DNA from: an uncultured beta proteobacterium
Lineage (GTDB): Bacteria > Pseudomonadota > Gammaproteobacteria > Burkholderiales > SG8-41
DNA: 39,252 bases
Assembly (NCBI GenBank): GCA_903905655.1
Contig: CAIVHG010000059.1
Coordinates: 1 to 39,252 of the forward strand
Direction of reading: 5' to 3'
A program made the translations under genes and the position numbers. The notes beneath the pieces were generated by a model. That model was not told the origin of the DNA. It saw nothing but the letters and a program-made list of their open reading frames with translations, and made no database searches. Shown here in pieces: positions 31,784 to 39,252 of the stretch. How positions within the stretch are numbered: position 1 is the stretch's first letter; each line of letters starts with the position of its first letter.

Positions 31784-33592
31784 CTACTGCCGCCGCTCGT
31801 GCATCGGCGGGGCGACCTTCATCACTTCGTCCAGCGTGGTGATGCCCGAGGCGATCTTCATGGCGCCGCTGATCCTGAGCGGCTTGACGCCCTCGCGGTA
31901 CGCGGTCTCGCGCAGTTTCTCCAGATCGGTAGTGTCGCTGATCAGATCCCGCAGCGCGTTGTTGAGCACCATCATCTCGTAGATGCCGATGCGGCCGCTG
32001 TAGCCGGTCATCCGGCAGTCGAGGCAGCCTTGCGCAGCATAGGTGACTTTCGGCAGGGCTGCTTTCCACGGCGCGACGAGGTGCTGCCACGCCGAATCTT
32101 CGAGCGCCTGCTTTTCCTTGCACTTCGGGCACAGCGTGCGCACCAGGCGCTGCGCCATCACGCCGAGCACGGTCGAGTTGATGAGATAAGACGGCACGCC
32201 GAGGTCGAGCAGGCGCGTGATCGCCGAGGGCGAGTCGTTGGTGTGCAGCGTCGAGAGCACGAGATGCCCGGTCAACGCCGCCTGGATCGCCATCTCCGCG
32301 GTTTCCAGGTCGCGGATCTCGCCCACCATGATGATGTCCGGGTCCTGGCGCATCAGCGTGCGAATGCCGCTCGCGAAATCGACGCCGATGTTGTGCTGCA
32401 CCTGCATCTGGTTGAAGTTCGGCTCCACCATCTCGATCGGGTCTTCGACCGTGCACACGTTGACCTCGGGCCTGGCGAGGCACTTCATGGTCGAGTAGAG
32501 CGTGGTGGTCTTGCCGGAGCCGGTGGGGCCGGTCACCAGGATGATCCCGTGCGGCTTCGCGAGCATGCCGTTCCATTTCGTCAGGTCCTCGTCCGAGAAG
32601 CCGAGCTCGGAGAAGTCGCGCACCAGCACGTCGGGATTGAAGATGCGCATCACCAGCTTTTCGCCGAACGCGGTCGGCATGGTCGACAGCCGCAGCTCGA
32701 CTTCGCCGCCGTCAGGCGTGACGGTCTTGATGCGGCCGTCCTGCGGGCGGCGTTTTTCGACGACGTCCATGCGGCCGAGGATCTTGATGCGGCTGGTCAT
32801 CGCCGCCAGCACCGGCGTCGGGATCTGATAGACCTGGTGCAGCACGCCGTCGATGCGAAAACGCACGTTGCCCGCATCGCGGCGCGGCTCGAGGTGGATG
32901 TCGCTCGCGCGCTGCTCGAACGCGTAATTGAACAGCCAGTCGCAGATGTGGATGATGTGCTGGTCGTTGGCGTCGAGCTTGCCGCTGTGCCCGAGCTGCA
33001 CCAGCTGCTCGAAGTTCGCGATCTCGCTGTACGTGCCGCGGTCGGTCTCGGACGCGCCTTTGATCGACTTCGCGAGATTGAAGAACTCGACGATGTAGCT
33101 CTGGATGTCGACCGGATTGGCGATCACGCGCTTGATGTCGAGGCGCAGGATCTGGCTTAACTGTTCTTCCCATTCGCGCACGTGCGGTTCGCAGGTTGCG
33201 ATCACCGCTTCGTGCTTGCTCACGCCCACAGGCAGTATGCGGTAGCGCTGCGCATAGGCGGTCGACATGAGCTTGGTCACGGCTGCGAAATCGATCTTGA
33301 ACGGATCGACGTGCAGATAGGGCAGGCCGACCTTTTCCGCGAGCCATTCGGTGAGCGCTTCGGCGTGCAGTGTCTTCCTCGGGTTGCGCGGATCCTTGAA
33401 CCGCTGCTCTCCAATCACGACCAGCGGATGCTGGTCGCCGCGGCTGATGCGGCGGTCGGCGAGCAGCTTGTCAGCATCGGCACGGGAGACCAGCTGGTCG
33501 CTGACGAGGTCTTTCAGTACGCCATCGAGGGTGAGGCGGCGGCCCTCTGCATTCGACGCGGCGGAGGTCAGAGGATGTGCGATCTCGGACAT
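31784..33592 (-). CDS. GspE/PilB-type secretion or pilus ATPase
   Basis: The ATG at 33592 gives 602 residues. An N-terminal GspE-like domain (about 20-180) precedes the ATPase core: Walker A GPTGSGKTT (355-363), Asp box VEDPIE (382-387), Walker B DPDIIMVGEIRD (417-428) and the His box TGHLVLSTLHTND (441-453). Zinc tetracysteine pairs CPKC (488-491) and CLDC (523-526) are intact. These ATPases drive type IV pilus extension or type II secretion. No pil or gsp genes are nearby, so this is a stand-alone copy that must serve a machine encoded elsewhere. The start has no strong ribosome site. Confidence 0.9.
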   Translation of the reverse strand: MSEIAHPLTSAASNAEGRRLTLDGVLKDLVSDQLVSRADADKLLADRRISRGDQHPLVVIGEQRFKDPRNPRKTLHAEALTEWLAEKVGLPYLHVDPFKIDFAAVTKLMSTAYAQRYRILPVGVSKHEAVIATCEPHVREWEEQLSQILRLDIKRVIANPVDIQSYIVEFFNLAKSIKGASETDRGTYSEIANFEQLVQLGHSGKLDANDQHIIHICDWLFNYAFEQRASDIHLEPRRDAGNVRFRIDGVLHQVYQIPTPVLAAMTSRIKILGRMDVVEKRRPQDGRIKTVTPDGGEVELRLSTMPTAFGEKLVMRIFNPDVLVRDFSELGFSDEDLTKWNGMLAKPHGIILVTGPTGSGKTTTLYSTMKCLARPEVNVCTVEDPIEMVEPNFNQMQVQHNIGVDFASGIRTLMRQDPDIIMVGEIRDLETAEMAIQAALTGHLVLSTLHTNDSPSAITRLLDLGVPSYLINSTVLGVMAQRLVRTLCPKCKEKQALEDSAWQHLVAPWKAALPKVTYAAQGCLDCRMTGYSGRIGIYEMMVLNNALRDLISDTTDLEKLRETAYREGVKPLRISGAMKIASGITTLDEVMKVAPPMHERRQ

Positions 33593-33808
33593 GGAGACCA
33601 ATATAAACGCATTTGATAGCCGGCTCAACCAGTTAAGCCGAGTATTCCGGGACTTGTTCCGATTTTTGGCTGGTGTCCAGAGCTGGGTCCAAGTCGCACG
33701 TAGCGGGTGCAGACCGGCGCAGAATCGTAGACAATATCGTCCCGCAGGATGCGGATTACGGTCCGAAGCTGCGAGCGGTCCGCAGCTGCGAGACTCAAAA
33801 TAAAACAA

Positions 33809-33814
33809 TATAAC
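33809..33814 (+). promoter_or_regulatory. -10 element upstream of amt
   Basis: TATAAC lies about 40 bases before the amt ATG. A small hairpin, CCGGC-GAAACAT-GCCGG (33821-33837), lies between it and the ribosome site AGGAGA. No sigma54 -24/-12 pair was recognised. Confidence 0.35.
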
Positions 33815-33852
33815 GGCAGTCCGGCGAAACATGCCGGCACAGGAGATGGAAT

Positions 33853-35055
33853 ATGGAAGAACTCAAGACCAGCAGTGACACGCTATTCATATTGGCGGGC
33901 GCGGTGATGGTGCTCGCCATGCATTCCGGCTTTGCCTTTCTGGAGCTGGGCACGGTGCGCGGAAAAAGCCAGGTCAATGCGCTGGTGAAGATCCTCACCG
34001 ACTTCGCGATTTCCACCATCGCCTATTTCTTCATCGGCTACATGCTCGCCTATGGCACCAACTTCATCACCGGCGCCGAGCACCTTGCGCAAAAGAACGG
34101 CTACGAGCTCGTCAAGTTCTTCTTTCTCTTGACGTTTGCGGGCGCGGTGCCGGCGATCGTATCCGGCGGCATCGCAGAGCGCGCCAAGTTCAATCCTCAG
34201 ATGGCGGCGACTTTCATCCTGGTCGGCTTCGTCTATCCGTTTTTCGAAGGCATCGCGTGGAACGACAACTTCGGCGTGCAGGCTTGGATTCAGGACGCAA
34301 CCGGCGCCAAGTTTCACGACTTCGCAGGCTCGGTAGTGGTGCATGCCATGGGCGGCTGGATCGCATTGGCGGCGGTGCTGCTCCTGGGAGCGCGCAGCGG
34401 CCGCTACACCAAGGATGGCAGGGTGGTCACGCATCCGCCGTCGAGCATTCCGTTTCTCGCGCTCGGCGCCTGGATCCTTTCAGTGGGTTGGTTTGGCTTC
34501 AACGTGATGTCCGCGCAGACCATCGACAAGATCAGCGGGCTGGTCGCCGTGAATTCGCTTATGGCAATGGCGGGCGGCACGCTCGCGGCGCTGGTCTTCG
34601 GCCGCAATGACCCGGGTTTCGTGCACAACGGTCCGCTCGCCGGGTTGGTCGCGATTTGCGCAGGCTCCGACCTCATGCATCCGATCGGCGCGCTCGTCAC
34701 CGGTGGCATCGCCGGTGCGCTGTTCGTCATCATGTTCACCGTCACTCAGAACCGCTGGAAGATCGACGACGTGCTCGGCGTGTGGCCGCTGCATGGGCTG
34801 TGCGGCGCATGGGGCGGCATCGCCGCCGGAATTTTCGGCGCCAAGAGCCTGGGCGGCATGGGCGGCGTCACGCTCTCTGCGCAACTCCTGGGCACGCTGG
34901 GCGGAATCGTGGTTGCGCTGATCGGCGGCACGGTCGTCTATGGACTGCTCAAGCTGATGTTCGGCATCAGGCTCACGCCCGAGGAAGAATACGACGGCTC
35001 CGACATCAGCATCCACAATATTGGTTCGACGCCGGAACGCGAAACGGGACGCTAG
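33853..35055 (+). CDS. amt: Ammonium transporter Amt
   Basis: The 400-residue protein has about eleven membrane helices and starts with a helix without the longer signal peptide of some AmtB proteins. The twin histidines of the pore are His164 in VVVHAMGGW and His314 in WPLHGLCG. Asp156 in KFHDFAGS matches the essential Asp. FNVMSAQTI and GSDLMHPIGA are conserved family stretches. It moves ammonium into the cell. The usual partner glnK is not adjacent. AGGAGA lies before the ATG. It diverges from the GspE-type gene across 260 bp. Confidence 0.95.
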   Translation: MEELKTSSDTLFILAGAVMVLAMHSGFAFLELGTVRGKSQVNALVKILTDFAISTIAYFFIGYMLAYGTNFITGAEHLAQKNGYELVKFFFLLTFAGAVPAIVSGGIAERAKFNPQMAATFILVGFVYPFFEGIAWNDNFGVQAWIQDATGAKFHDFAGSVVVHAMGGWIALAAVLLLGARSGRYTKDGRVVTHPPSSIPFLALGAWILSVGWFGFNVMSAQTIDKISGLVAVNSLMAMAGGTLAALVFGRNDPGFVHNGPLAGLVAICAGSDLMHPIGALVTGGIAGALFVIMFTVTQNRWKIDDVLGVWPLHGLCGAWGGIAAGIFGAKSLGGMGGVTLSAQLLGTLGGIVVALIGGTVVYGLLKLMFGIRLTPEEEYDGSDISIHNIGSTPERETGR

Positions 35056-35094
35056 TTTATTCCGTCATTCTGGCAACGAAGTGGGGGGGTAGCG

Positions 35095-36060
35095 ATGAGG
35101 ATGCGATGCGTTAGTCTGGCATTGCTGTGCGCGGCGTGCGCATTGGCACCCGCGCTCGCACAGAATTATCCCGACCGTCCGGTGCGCATCGTGGTTGGCA
35201 ATCTGGCGGGCAGCGGCGTGGATTCCGCGGCCCGCGTGCTGGCGCAGAAGCTCTCGGATCTTTGGCCGCAGCAGGTTGCGATCGACAACCGCCCCGGCGC
35301 GAATGGCGCCAACGCCGGCAGAATCGTCGCCAATTCCAAGCCCGACGGCATCACGCTGCTGATGGTGAACAATACGCACGCCATTAATTCGTTGTTCACT
35401 CCCAATCAGTTATATGACGCACTGACCAGCTTCGATCCGATCACGCTGGTCGGGCAATATTCGTTTCTACTGGTCGAGCACCCGGGGTTTCCCGCGCGCT
35501 CATTGAAGGACCTCATCAGCTTTGCCAAGTCGCGTCCCGGCGAAGTGATCTACGGTTCGCCCGGCAACGGCAGCGCGTCGCGCATAGGGATGGAGACATT
35601 CATCAAGATGGCGGGCGTCAACATGCAGCGCGTCGTCGACGGCGGCCCCGGCCCCGCGATCGCGAAGCTCATGTCGGGCGAGACCCATGTGATGCTGCTG
35701 AGCTACGCGACGGCGCAGTCGCCGCTCAAGGCCGGGCGCCTGCGCGCGCTGGTGGTCGCGGGACCGCGCCGATCCATGCTGCTGCCTGAAGTTCCGACCT
35801 CAGCGGAGTCAGGCATGCCGGGATTCAGCGTCCGCGGCTGGTATGCGCTGCTGGCGCCGGCGGGCCTGCCGGCGGCGATTCGCACCAAGGTCCATGACGA
35901 TGCGGTGAAGGCGTTGCGCACCGAGGCAGTGAACAAGAGCTTCAATGACGACAACATCGAAGTCGTCGGCGGCAGTGCCGAGGAACTGCTCGCGTTTCTC
36001 AAAAGCGAGATCGCTCAGTACGCGGCGCAGATCAAGGCTGCTGGCATCAAGCCGGAATAA
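35095..36060 (+). CDS. Bug/TctC-family periplasmic solute-binding protein
   Basis: This 321-residue protein has a signal peptide (VSLALLCAACALAPALA, cleavage before QNYPDRP). The Bug-fold segments are PVRIVVGNLAGSGVDSAARV, AIDNRPGANGANAG, YGSPGNGSASRIG and LPEVPTSAESG. It binds a small carboxylate in the periplasm. The usual PGGxxD motif is replaced by NLAGSGVD, so its ligand may differ from typical members. No tctAB genes are present. It lies 38 bp upstream of two hydroxyacid dehydrogenases in the same direction, which suggests uptake and oxidation of a 2-hydroxy acid. AGTGGGGGG is just upstream of the ATG. Confidence 0.92.
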   Translation: MRMRCVSLALLCAACALAPALAQNYPDRPVRIVVGNLAGSGVDSAARVLAQKLSDLWPQQVAIDNRPGANGANAGRIVANSKPDGITLLMVNNTHAINSLFTPNQLYDALTSFDPITLVGQYSFLLVEHPGFPARSLKDLISFAKSRPGEVIYGSPGNGSASRIGMETFIKMAGVNMQRVVDGGPGPAIAKLMSGETHVMLLSYATAQSPLKAGRLRALVVAGPRRSMLLPEVPTSAESGMPGFSVRGWYALLAPAGLPAAIRTKVHDDAVKALRTEAVNKSFNDDNIEVVGGSAEELLAFLKSEIAQYAAQIKAAGIKPE

Positions 36061-36098
36061 ACGCAGCGCCGCATCCCGCGGGCACACTGGCAATCAGA

Positions 36099-37082
36099 AT
36101 GAAGATCGCGATCCTCGACGATTACAACGACGAACTGCGCACGCTCGCGTGTTTCAAAATGCTCGCGGGGCACGAGGTCACGGTATGGAACGACCACGTC
36201 GAAGACTTGCTCGTGCTCGAGGAACGGCTCAGGGACGCCGAGGTGCTGGTGCTGATCCGCGAACGCATGAAAGTGGGCGCGCCGCTGCTGGAACGCTTGA
36301 AGAAACTCAGGCTCATCAGCCAGCGCGGCGATACTCCGAATATCGACGCTGCGGCGTGCACGCGCTTTGGGGTGATTCTTTCCTCGCGCAAGCCGGGGAC
36401 CGAGCCGTCGTACGCGACCGCGGAGCTCACGTGGGGATTGCTGATCGCGGCGATGCGCAGGATTCCGCAGAAGATGGCCGCGCTCAAAGCCGGCCACTGG
36501 CAGCAGGGGCTGGGCTATGGGCTGCACGGCAAGACGCTCGGCATCCTCGGTTTTGGGCGTATTGGTGCGGTGGTCGCGGGCTACGGCAAGGCATTCGGCA
36601 TGAAGGTGCGGGTGTGGGCACGCGAGGGCGCGCGCGCCCGTGCGCAGGCGGCGGGCTACGCGGTCGCGGCGAGCCAGGCGGCGCTGTTCGAGGAGTGCGA
36701 CGCCGTCAGCCTGCACGTGAAGTACGTGCCGGAAACGCGTGGCATCGTCAGCGCCGCCGACCTTGCGCGCATGAAACCCAGCGCCGTTCTCGTCAACACC
36801 GGCCGCGCCGGACTGATCGAGCAGGGCGCACTGGAAGCGGCGTTGCGCGCGGGGCGTCCTGGCATGGCGGGTATCGACGTCTATGAAAAAGAGCCGGTCA
36901 CTGGTAACCATCCGCTCCTGGCGCTGGACAACGTCGTGTGCACGCCGCACATCGGATACATGGAGTTCGGCGTGTTCGAGCGCAATTTCCGCGATGTCTT
37001 CGATCAGGTGCTCGCCTATGCGGCCGGCAAGCCGGTCGACGTCGTCAACCCCGAAGTGCTGAAGCAGTCCCAAAAGTCGTAA
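36099..37082 (+). CDS. D-2-hydroxyacid dehydrogenase, tandem copy 1
   Basis: The 327-residue protein has the NAD(P)-binding GFGRIG at 151-156. The catalytic set is Arg236 (NTGRAG), Glu265 (VYEKEP) and His284 (CTPHIG), all intact. It opens ILDDYNDELRTL, a start typical of a dehydrogenase subgroup common beside Bug proteins. The second Rossmann strand ends VWARE, with no Asp at the NAD-specifying position and an Arg instead, which suggests NADP. It converts 2-oxo acids to D-2-hydroxy acids or back. The next gene is about 80 percent identical (64 differences in 327 by hand alignment). Confidence 0.9.
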   Translation: MKIAILDDYNDELRTLACFKMLAGHEVTVWNDHVEDLLVLEERLRDAEVLVLIRERMKVGAPLLERLKKLRLISQRGDTPNIDAAACTRFGVILSSRKPGTEPSYATAELTWGLLIAAMRRIPQKMAALKAGHWQQGLGYGLHGKTLGILGFGRIGAVVAGYGKAFGMKVRVWAREGARARAQAAGYAVAASQAALFEECDAVSLHVKYVPETRGIVSAADLARMKPSAVLVNTGRAGLIEQGALEAALRAGRPGMAGIDVYEKEPVTGNHPLLALDNVVCTPHIGYMEFGVFERNFRDVFDQVLAYAAGKPVDVVNPEVLKQSQKS

Positions 37083-37112
37083 GTCCGCGCAGGCGGCACA
37101 CTGGAGAAAAGA

Positions 37113-38096
37113 ATGAAGGTCACGATTCTCGACGATTACAACGACGAACTGCGCACGCTCGAGTGCTTTAAGAAGCTCGCGGACCACGAGGTCGAGATAT
37201 GGAACGACCACGTCGAAGATGTGGGCGTGCTCGCAGAGCGGCTCAAGGACACCGAGGCGCTGTGCCTGATCCGCGAGCGCTCGAAAATCGGTGCACCGCT
37301 GCTGGAGCGGCTACCGAAGCTCAAACTCATCAGCCAGCGCGGCGCAACTCCCAACATCGATGCCGCGGCGTGCACGCGCTGCGGCGTGATCCTGTCCTCG
37401 CGCAAACCGCCGGGCCAGCCGTCATACGCGACCGCGGAGATCGCATGGGGATTGCTGATCGCGGTGATGCGCAGGATTCCGCAGAAGATGGCGGCGCTTA
37501 AGTCTGGCAAGTGGCAGCAGGGACTCGGCTATGGCCTGCACGGCAAGACGCTCGGCGTCCTGGGCTTCGGCTACATCGGCGAAGTGGTCGCAGGCTACGG
37601 CCGCGCATTCGGCATGAAAGTGCAGGTGTGGGCGCGCGAAGCCTCGCGCGCCAAAGCGCAGGCGGCGGGCTACACAATCGCGCGCAGCAAGGAAGCTCTG
37701 TTCGAAGAGTGCGACGTGGTGAGCCTGCACGTGCGGCAGGTGCCGGAGACGCGCGGCATCGTGACCGCCGCCGATCTCGCGCGCATGAAGCCCACTGCGG
37801 CCCTCATCAACACCAGCCGCGCCGGACTGATCGAGCCGGGGGCTCTAGAAGCGGCGCTGCGCGCAGGGCGCCCCGGCATGGCGGGCATCGACGTCTACGA
37901 AACCGAGCCGGTCACCGGCAGTCATCCGCTGTTCGCGCTGGATAACGTCGTGTGCACGCCGCACCTCGGATACATGGAATTCGAAGCGATGGAGCGCAAT
38001 TTCGACCAGGTGTTCGATCAGGTGCTCGCTTATGCGGCCGGCAAGCCGCAGAGCGTCGTCAATCCCGAAGTGCTGAAGCAGGTCCCGAAGGCGTAA
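37113..38096 (+). CDS. D-2-hydroxyacid dehydrogenase, tandem copy 2
   Basis: This 327-residue paralogue aligns without gaps to copy 1. GFGYIG (151-156), Arg236, Glu265 and His284 are all kept, so both copies should be active. Differences cluster at the substrate-side segments: 98-101 (PGQ against GTE), 187-195 and 289-297. That pattern fits changed specificity rather than decay. GGAGAAAAG precedes the ATG. It ends about 110 bp before tRNA-Arg and is the last gene of the Bug-dehydrogenase group. Confidence 0.9.
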   Translation: MKVTILDDYNDELRTLECFKKLADHEVEIWNDHVEDVGVLAERLKDTEALCLIRERSKIGAPLLERLPKLKLISQRGATPNIDAAACTRCGVILSSRKPPGQPSYATAEIAWGLLIAVMRRIPQKMAALKSGKWQQGLGYGLHGKTLGVLGFGYIGEVVAGYGRAFGMKVQVWAREASRAKAQAAGYTIARSKEALFEECDVVSLHVRQVPETRGIVTAADLARMKPTAALINTSRAGLIEPGALEAALRAGRPGMAGIDVYETEPVTGSHPLFALDNVVCTPHLGYMEFEAMERNFDQVFDQVLAYAAGKPQSVVNPEVLKQVPKA

Positions 38097-38164
38097 GCCG
38101 CGCAGGCGATCTTCCTGGGAGCAGGGCGCAATTCCGGGGTAATCCGGTCCCCGGCAATCCCGAA

Positions 38165-38193
38165 TTCCGAACCTGCCTGCGCTCTGCTATAAT
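38165..38193 (+). promoter_or_regulatory. Promoter of tRNA-Arg
   Basis: A perfect TATAAT at 38188-38193 lies 12 bases before the tRNA, and a partial -35 (TTCCGA, 38165-38170) sits 17 bases further up. TTCGCCCC follows the -10 and resembles a GC-rich stringent discriminator. Strength and spacing fit a stable-RNA promoter. Confidence 0.65.
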
Positions 38194-38205
38194 TCGCCCC
38201 CAGAT

Positions 38206-38282
38206 GCGCCCGTAGCTCAGTTGGATAGAGTACCTGGCTACGAACCAGGGGGTCGTGGGTTCGAATCCTGCCGGGCGCGCCA
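38206..38282 (+). tRNA. tRNA-Arg (anticodon ACG)
   Basis: The 77-base sequence folds as a full cloverleaf: acceptor GCGCCCG/CGGGCGC, D arm GCTC-AGTTGGATA-GAGT, anticodon stem CCTGG/CCAGG with loop CTACGAA (ACG), T arm with GGTTCGAATCC, discriminator G, and encoded CCA at 38280-38282. The ACG anticodon becomes ICG and reads CGU, CGC and CGA. A tyrosine integrase lies directly downstream in the opposite direction, making the 3' half a probable attachment site. Confidence 0.97.
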
Positions 38283-38294
38283 AGAATCAATGAC

Positions 38295-38324
38295 TTAGGC
38301 CACTTTCGAGTGGCCTAATTTATT
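38295..38324 (+). terminator. TTCG-loop terminator of tRNA-Arg
   Basis: TTAGGCCACT (38295-38304) and AGTGGCCTAA (38309-38318) form a perfect 10-bp stem closed by a TTCG tetraloop, followed by TTTATT. It starts 12 bases after the tRNA CCA. The left arm contains the integrase stop codon on the other strand, so the last codons of that gene run through the hairpin. Confidence 0.8.
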
Positions 38325-39110
38325 CTCTGCAACGCTTTGCAACGCTTCAGCCGTAACATTTGCTTTTGCAACGGTGGTCGCGTTTGGCGCCCGCAACATC
38401 GTGAGTACCGGCGTCGATCGAGATGCGTCGATCCGGTCCACCCCCTCGATCAATTCCCCAATTTCCGTAGCGCTGTAGTGCGTCGTGATGCTACCGTTCT
38501 TATGGCCTAGAAGCACTTGCCTAGTTTCGAAGGGCACCCGTGCAGCACGCAACCGTCGACCGAACGTATGCTTGAGGTCGTGGATGCGCAGATGCTCGAA
38601 TCCCCATGGTGCTTCCTTGGCAAAGCGCTCCTTGTACTTTTTGGCGGCACGCTTGCGTCCCCCCTGCCACGCGGTGTTGTTCATGCAGCCGAGCTTCTTG
38701 CCCCGGCGGGTGAAGACGTAGTCGGGATTGATCCCCCGGCGCGCGTCTATCACTGAACGGGCCACCGCATTGAGAACGACCAGGCGGTCCTCCCGGTTTT
38801 TGACCCCGTGCATACCATCCTCGCTGAAAAGCGCGGGGATGATGAATACGCTCGCGTTCAATTCCGGAATTTCGATCTCCCAGTCCCACCTGAGATTGCA
38901 TACCTCCTGCTCCCGCATACCAGTGTTGACCTTGAGCAAGGCCATCTGGCTGTTGGGGTCGTAGTGAAGTTCGCCGAACAGCAGGGCTTGCTCCTCCCAC
39001 GACAGGGGGTAGGGCTTTCTCGCATGGTTGTTCCTGTCCATCTCGATCAGTGGAACCGTCTCCAGCCAGGACATCCCATTGGGATGGCGCCACTTCCTCG
39101 CACAGAGATT
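38295..39110 (-). pseudogene. Tyrosine-family site-specific integrase, 5' end lost at an IS
   Basis: The catalytic domain is complete. Numbered from the internal ATG at 39074, it has Arg54 (NTGMREQEV), Lys92, His165 with Lys168 (HDLKHTFGRRLR), His191 (LLGHKNG) and Tyr200 (TTHYSATE). Box II has HxxK where the usual motif is HxxR. Upstream of the ATG the frame stays open and reads CARKWRHPNG, typical integrase core-binding sequence, until about 39110, where IS-like DNA begins. The N-terminal arm- and core-binding domains are therefore missing. It would have integrated an element at the adjacent tRNA-Arg. An expressed catalytic fragment from 39074 is possible but unlikely to recombine. Confidence 0.85.
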
Positions 39111-39252
39111 AAGTGCTTATCCGTAAATAGTGATATACTGTTTTCCCATCGTGTTTCCATGGAAGGTGCTGGCCGATGGGAAAAGCTCGTGTGGCCTCAT
39201 GGGTAGTCTCCGATGAGTTCTGGTCGCGGGTTGAGCCGTTGCTGCCACCCAC
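39106..39252 (+). mobile_element. Left end of an IS5-type insertion sequence (partial)
   Basis: Integrase homology ends near 39110 and a transposase gene starts at 39176, so the left terminus of the element lies in about 39105-39113. TTAA at 39109-39112 is a possible YTAR-type target. A TGATATACTG segment near 39131-39140 could be its -10 region. The terminal sequence does not match the inverted complement of the IS end at 109-118, so this is probably a different element. Confidence 0.6.
39176..39252 (+). CDS. IS5-family transposase, N-terminal fragment
   Basis: The frame from ATG at 39176 runs off the window and reads MGKARVASWVVSDEFWSRVE followed by PLLPP. The SDEFWSRVEPLLP segment is the standard N-terminal helix of IS5-superfamily transposases. 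GGAAGG lies about ten bases upstream. The catalytic part is outside the window, so integrity is unknown. It is in the same orientation as the fragment at the left edge, but the two pieces do not overlap and cannot be compared directly. Confidence 0.82.
   Translation, partial: MGKARVASWVVSDEFWSRVEPLLPP

Larger units (their letters stand above)
36081..38108 (+). repeat. Tandem gene duplication, period 1014 bp
   Basis: The leader GGCACACTGG occurs at 36081-36090 and again at 37095-37104, and the two ATGs are also 1014 bp apart. After each stop comes CCGCGCAGGCG (37085 and 38098 regions). The unit therefore includes leader, gene and tail. The copies have diverged to about 80 percent protein identity, so the duplication is not recent. 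Confidence 0.88.

Noticed and set aside
38105-38200. Hairpin CCGGGG/CCCCGG near 38136-38156 as terminator of the dehydrogenase group
   Set aside because: The stem is only six bases, the loop is nine bases and no T-run follows. It may be part of a repeat but evidence in this window is not enough.
38328-38347. Direct repeat TGCAACGCTT twice in tandem, considered as an integrase arm or att core site
   Set aside because: It lies inside the integrase coding frame, codes for a sensible helix, and has no counterpart at the tRNA gene.
1-39252. A circular plasmid of about 39 kb, or a composite transposon bounded by two IS copies
   Set aside because: There are no replication, partition or transfer genes, the content is housekeeping chromosomal, the end fragments do not join into one transposase, and the visible IS termini differ.

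Overview
The window reads as chromosomal DNA from a betaproteobacterium, most likely Burkholderiales-like. The GC content is high. There are two Bug/TctC-type periplasmic binding proteins, a glcDEF operon, CaiB-type and ADP-forming acyl-CoA enzymes, ArfB, DsbB and YdcH, and genes are tightly packed in short operons on both strands. No replication, phage-structural or conjugation genes are present. Both window ends fall inside IS5-family transposase genes, so this looks like a contig that broke at insertion sequences.

Layout. Bases 1-333 hold an IS end and the remnant of a DUF985 cupin gene. Bases 364-2541 (+) hold small genes: a membrane protein, a VOC protein, a C39-like peptidase, a small hypothetical protein and a DUF952 protein. 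Bases 2585-6184 hold arfB (-), dsbB (+), ydcH (-), a PLP-dependent threonine/serine dehydratase (+) and an ATP-grasp ligase (+). Bases 6294-12823 hold an ornithine cyclodeaminase-type enzyme (-), an ADP-forming acyl-CoA synthetase (+), a nitroreductase (+), a NarK-type transporter (-) and a cysteine desulfurase (-) with a small helical protein upstream. A lysine-tailed SET-domain protein (+) follows. The minus-strand run msrB, DUF6279 lipoprotein, ybdL, tctC comes next, then corA and an orphan DNA methyltransferase (+), and glcDEF (-).

Bases 24576-31381 hold a CaiB-type CoA transferase, a MocA-like nucleotidyltransferase, a MoxR ATPase and a CoxE-like VWA protein, all (+). A PAS-GGDEF diguanylate cyclase lies on the opposite strand between the last two. 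After this come a GspE/PilB-type ATPase (-), an ammonium transporter (+), and a (+) run of a Bug protein plus two tandemly duplicated D-2-hydroxyacid dehydrogenases. The window closes with tRNA-Arg(ACG) and a tyrosine integrase whose 5' end is lost at an IS.

Non-coding structure. Four convergent gene junctions carry palindromic repeats of at least two families, and in both families paired arm positions change together between copies, so the hairpins appear to be maintained. A perfect 10-bp TTCG-loop hairpin serves as the probable tRNA terminator and overlaps the stop codon of the integrase. No defence locus or other clearly new multi-gene system is evident. The most promising items are the repeat families, the SET protein with its lysine-rich repeat tail, the MocA/MoxR/VWA group split by a cyclase gene, a short reading frame overlapping the VWA start, and the integrase/tRNA border.
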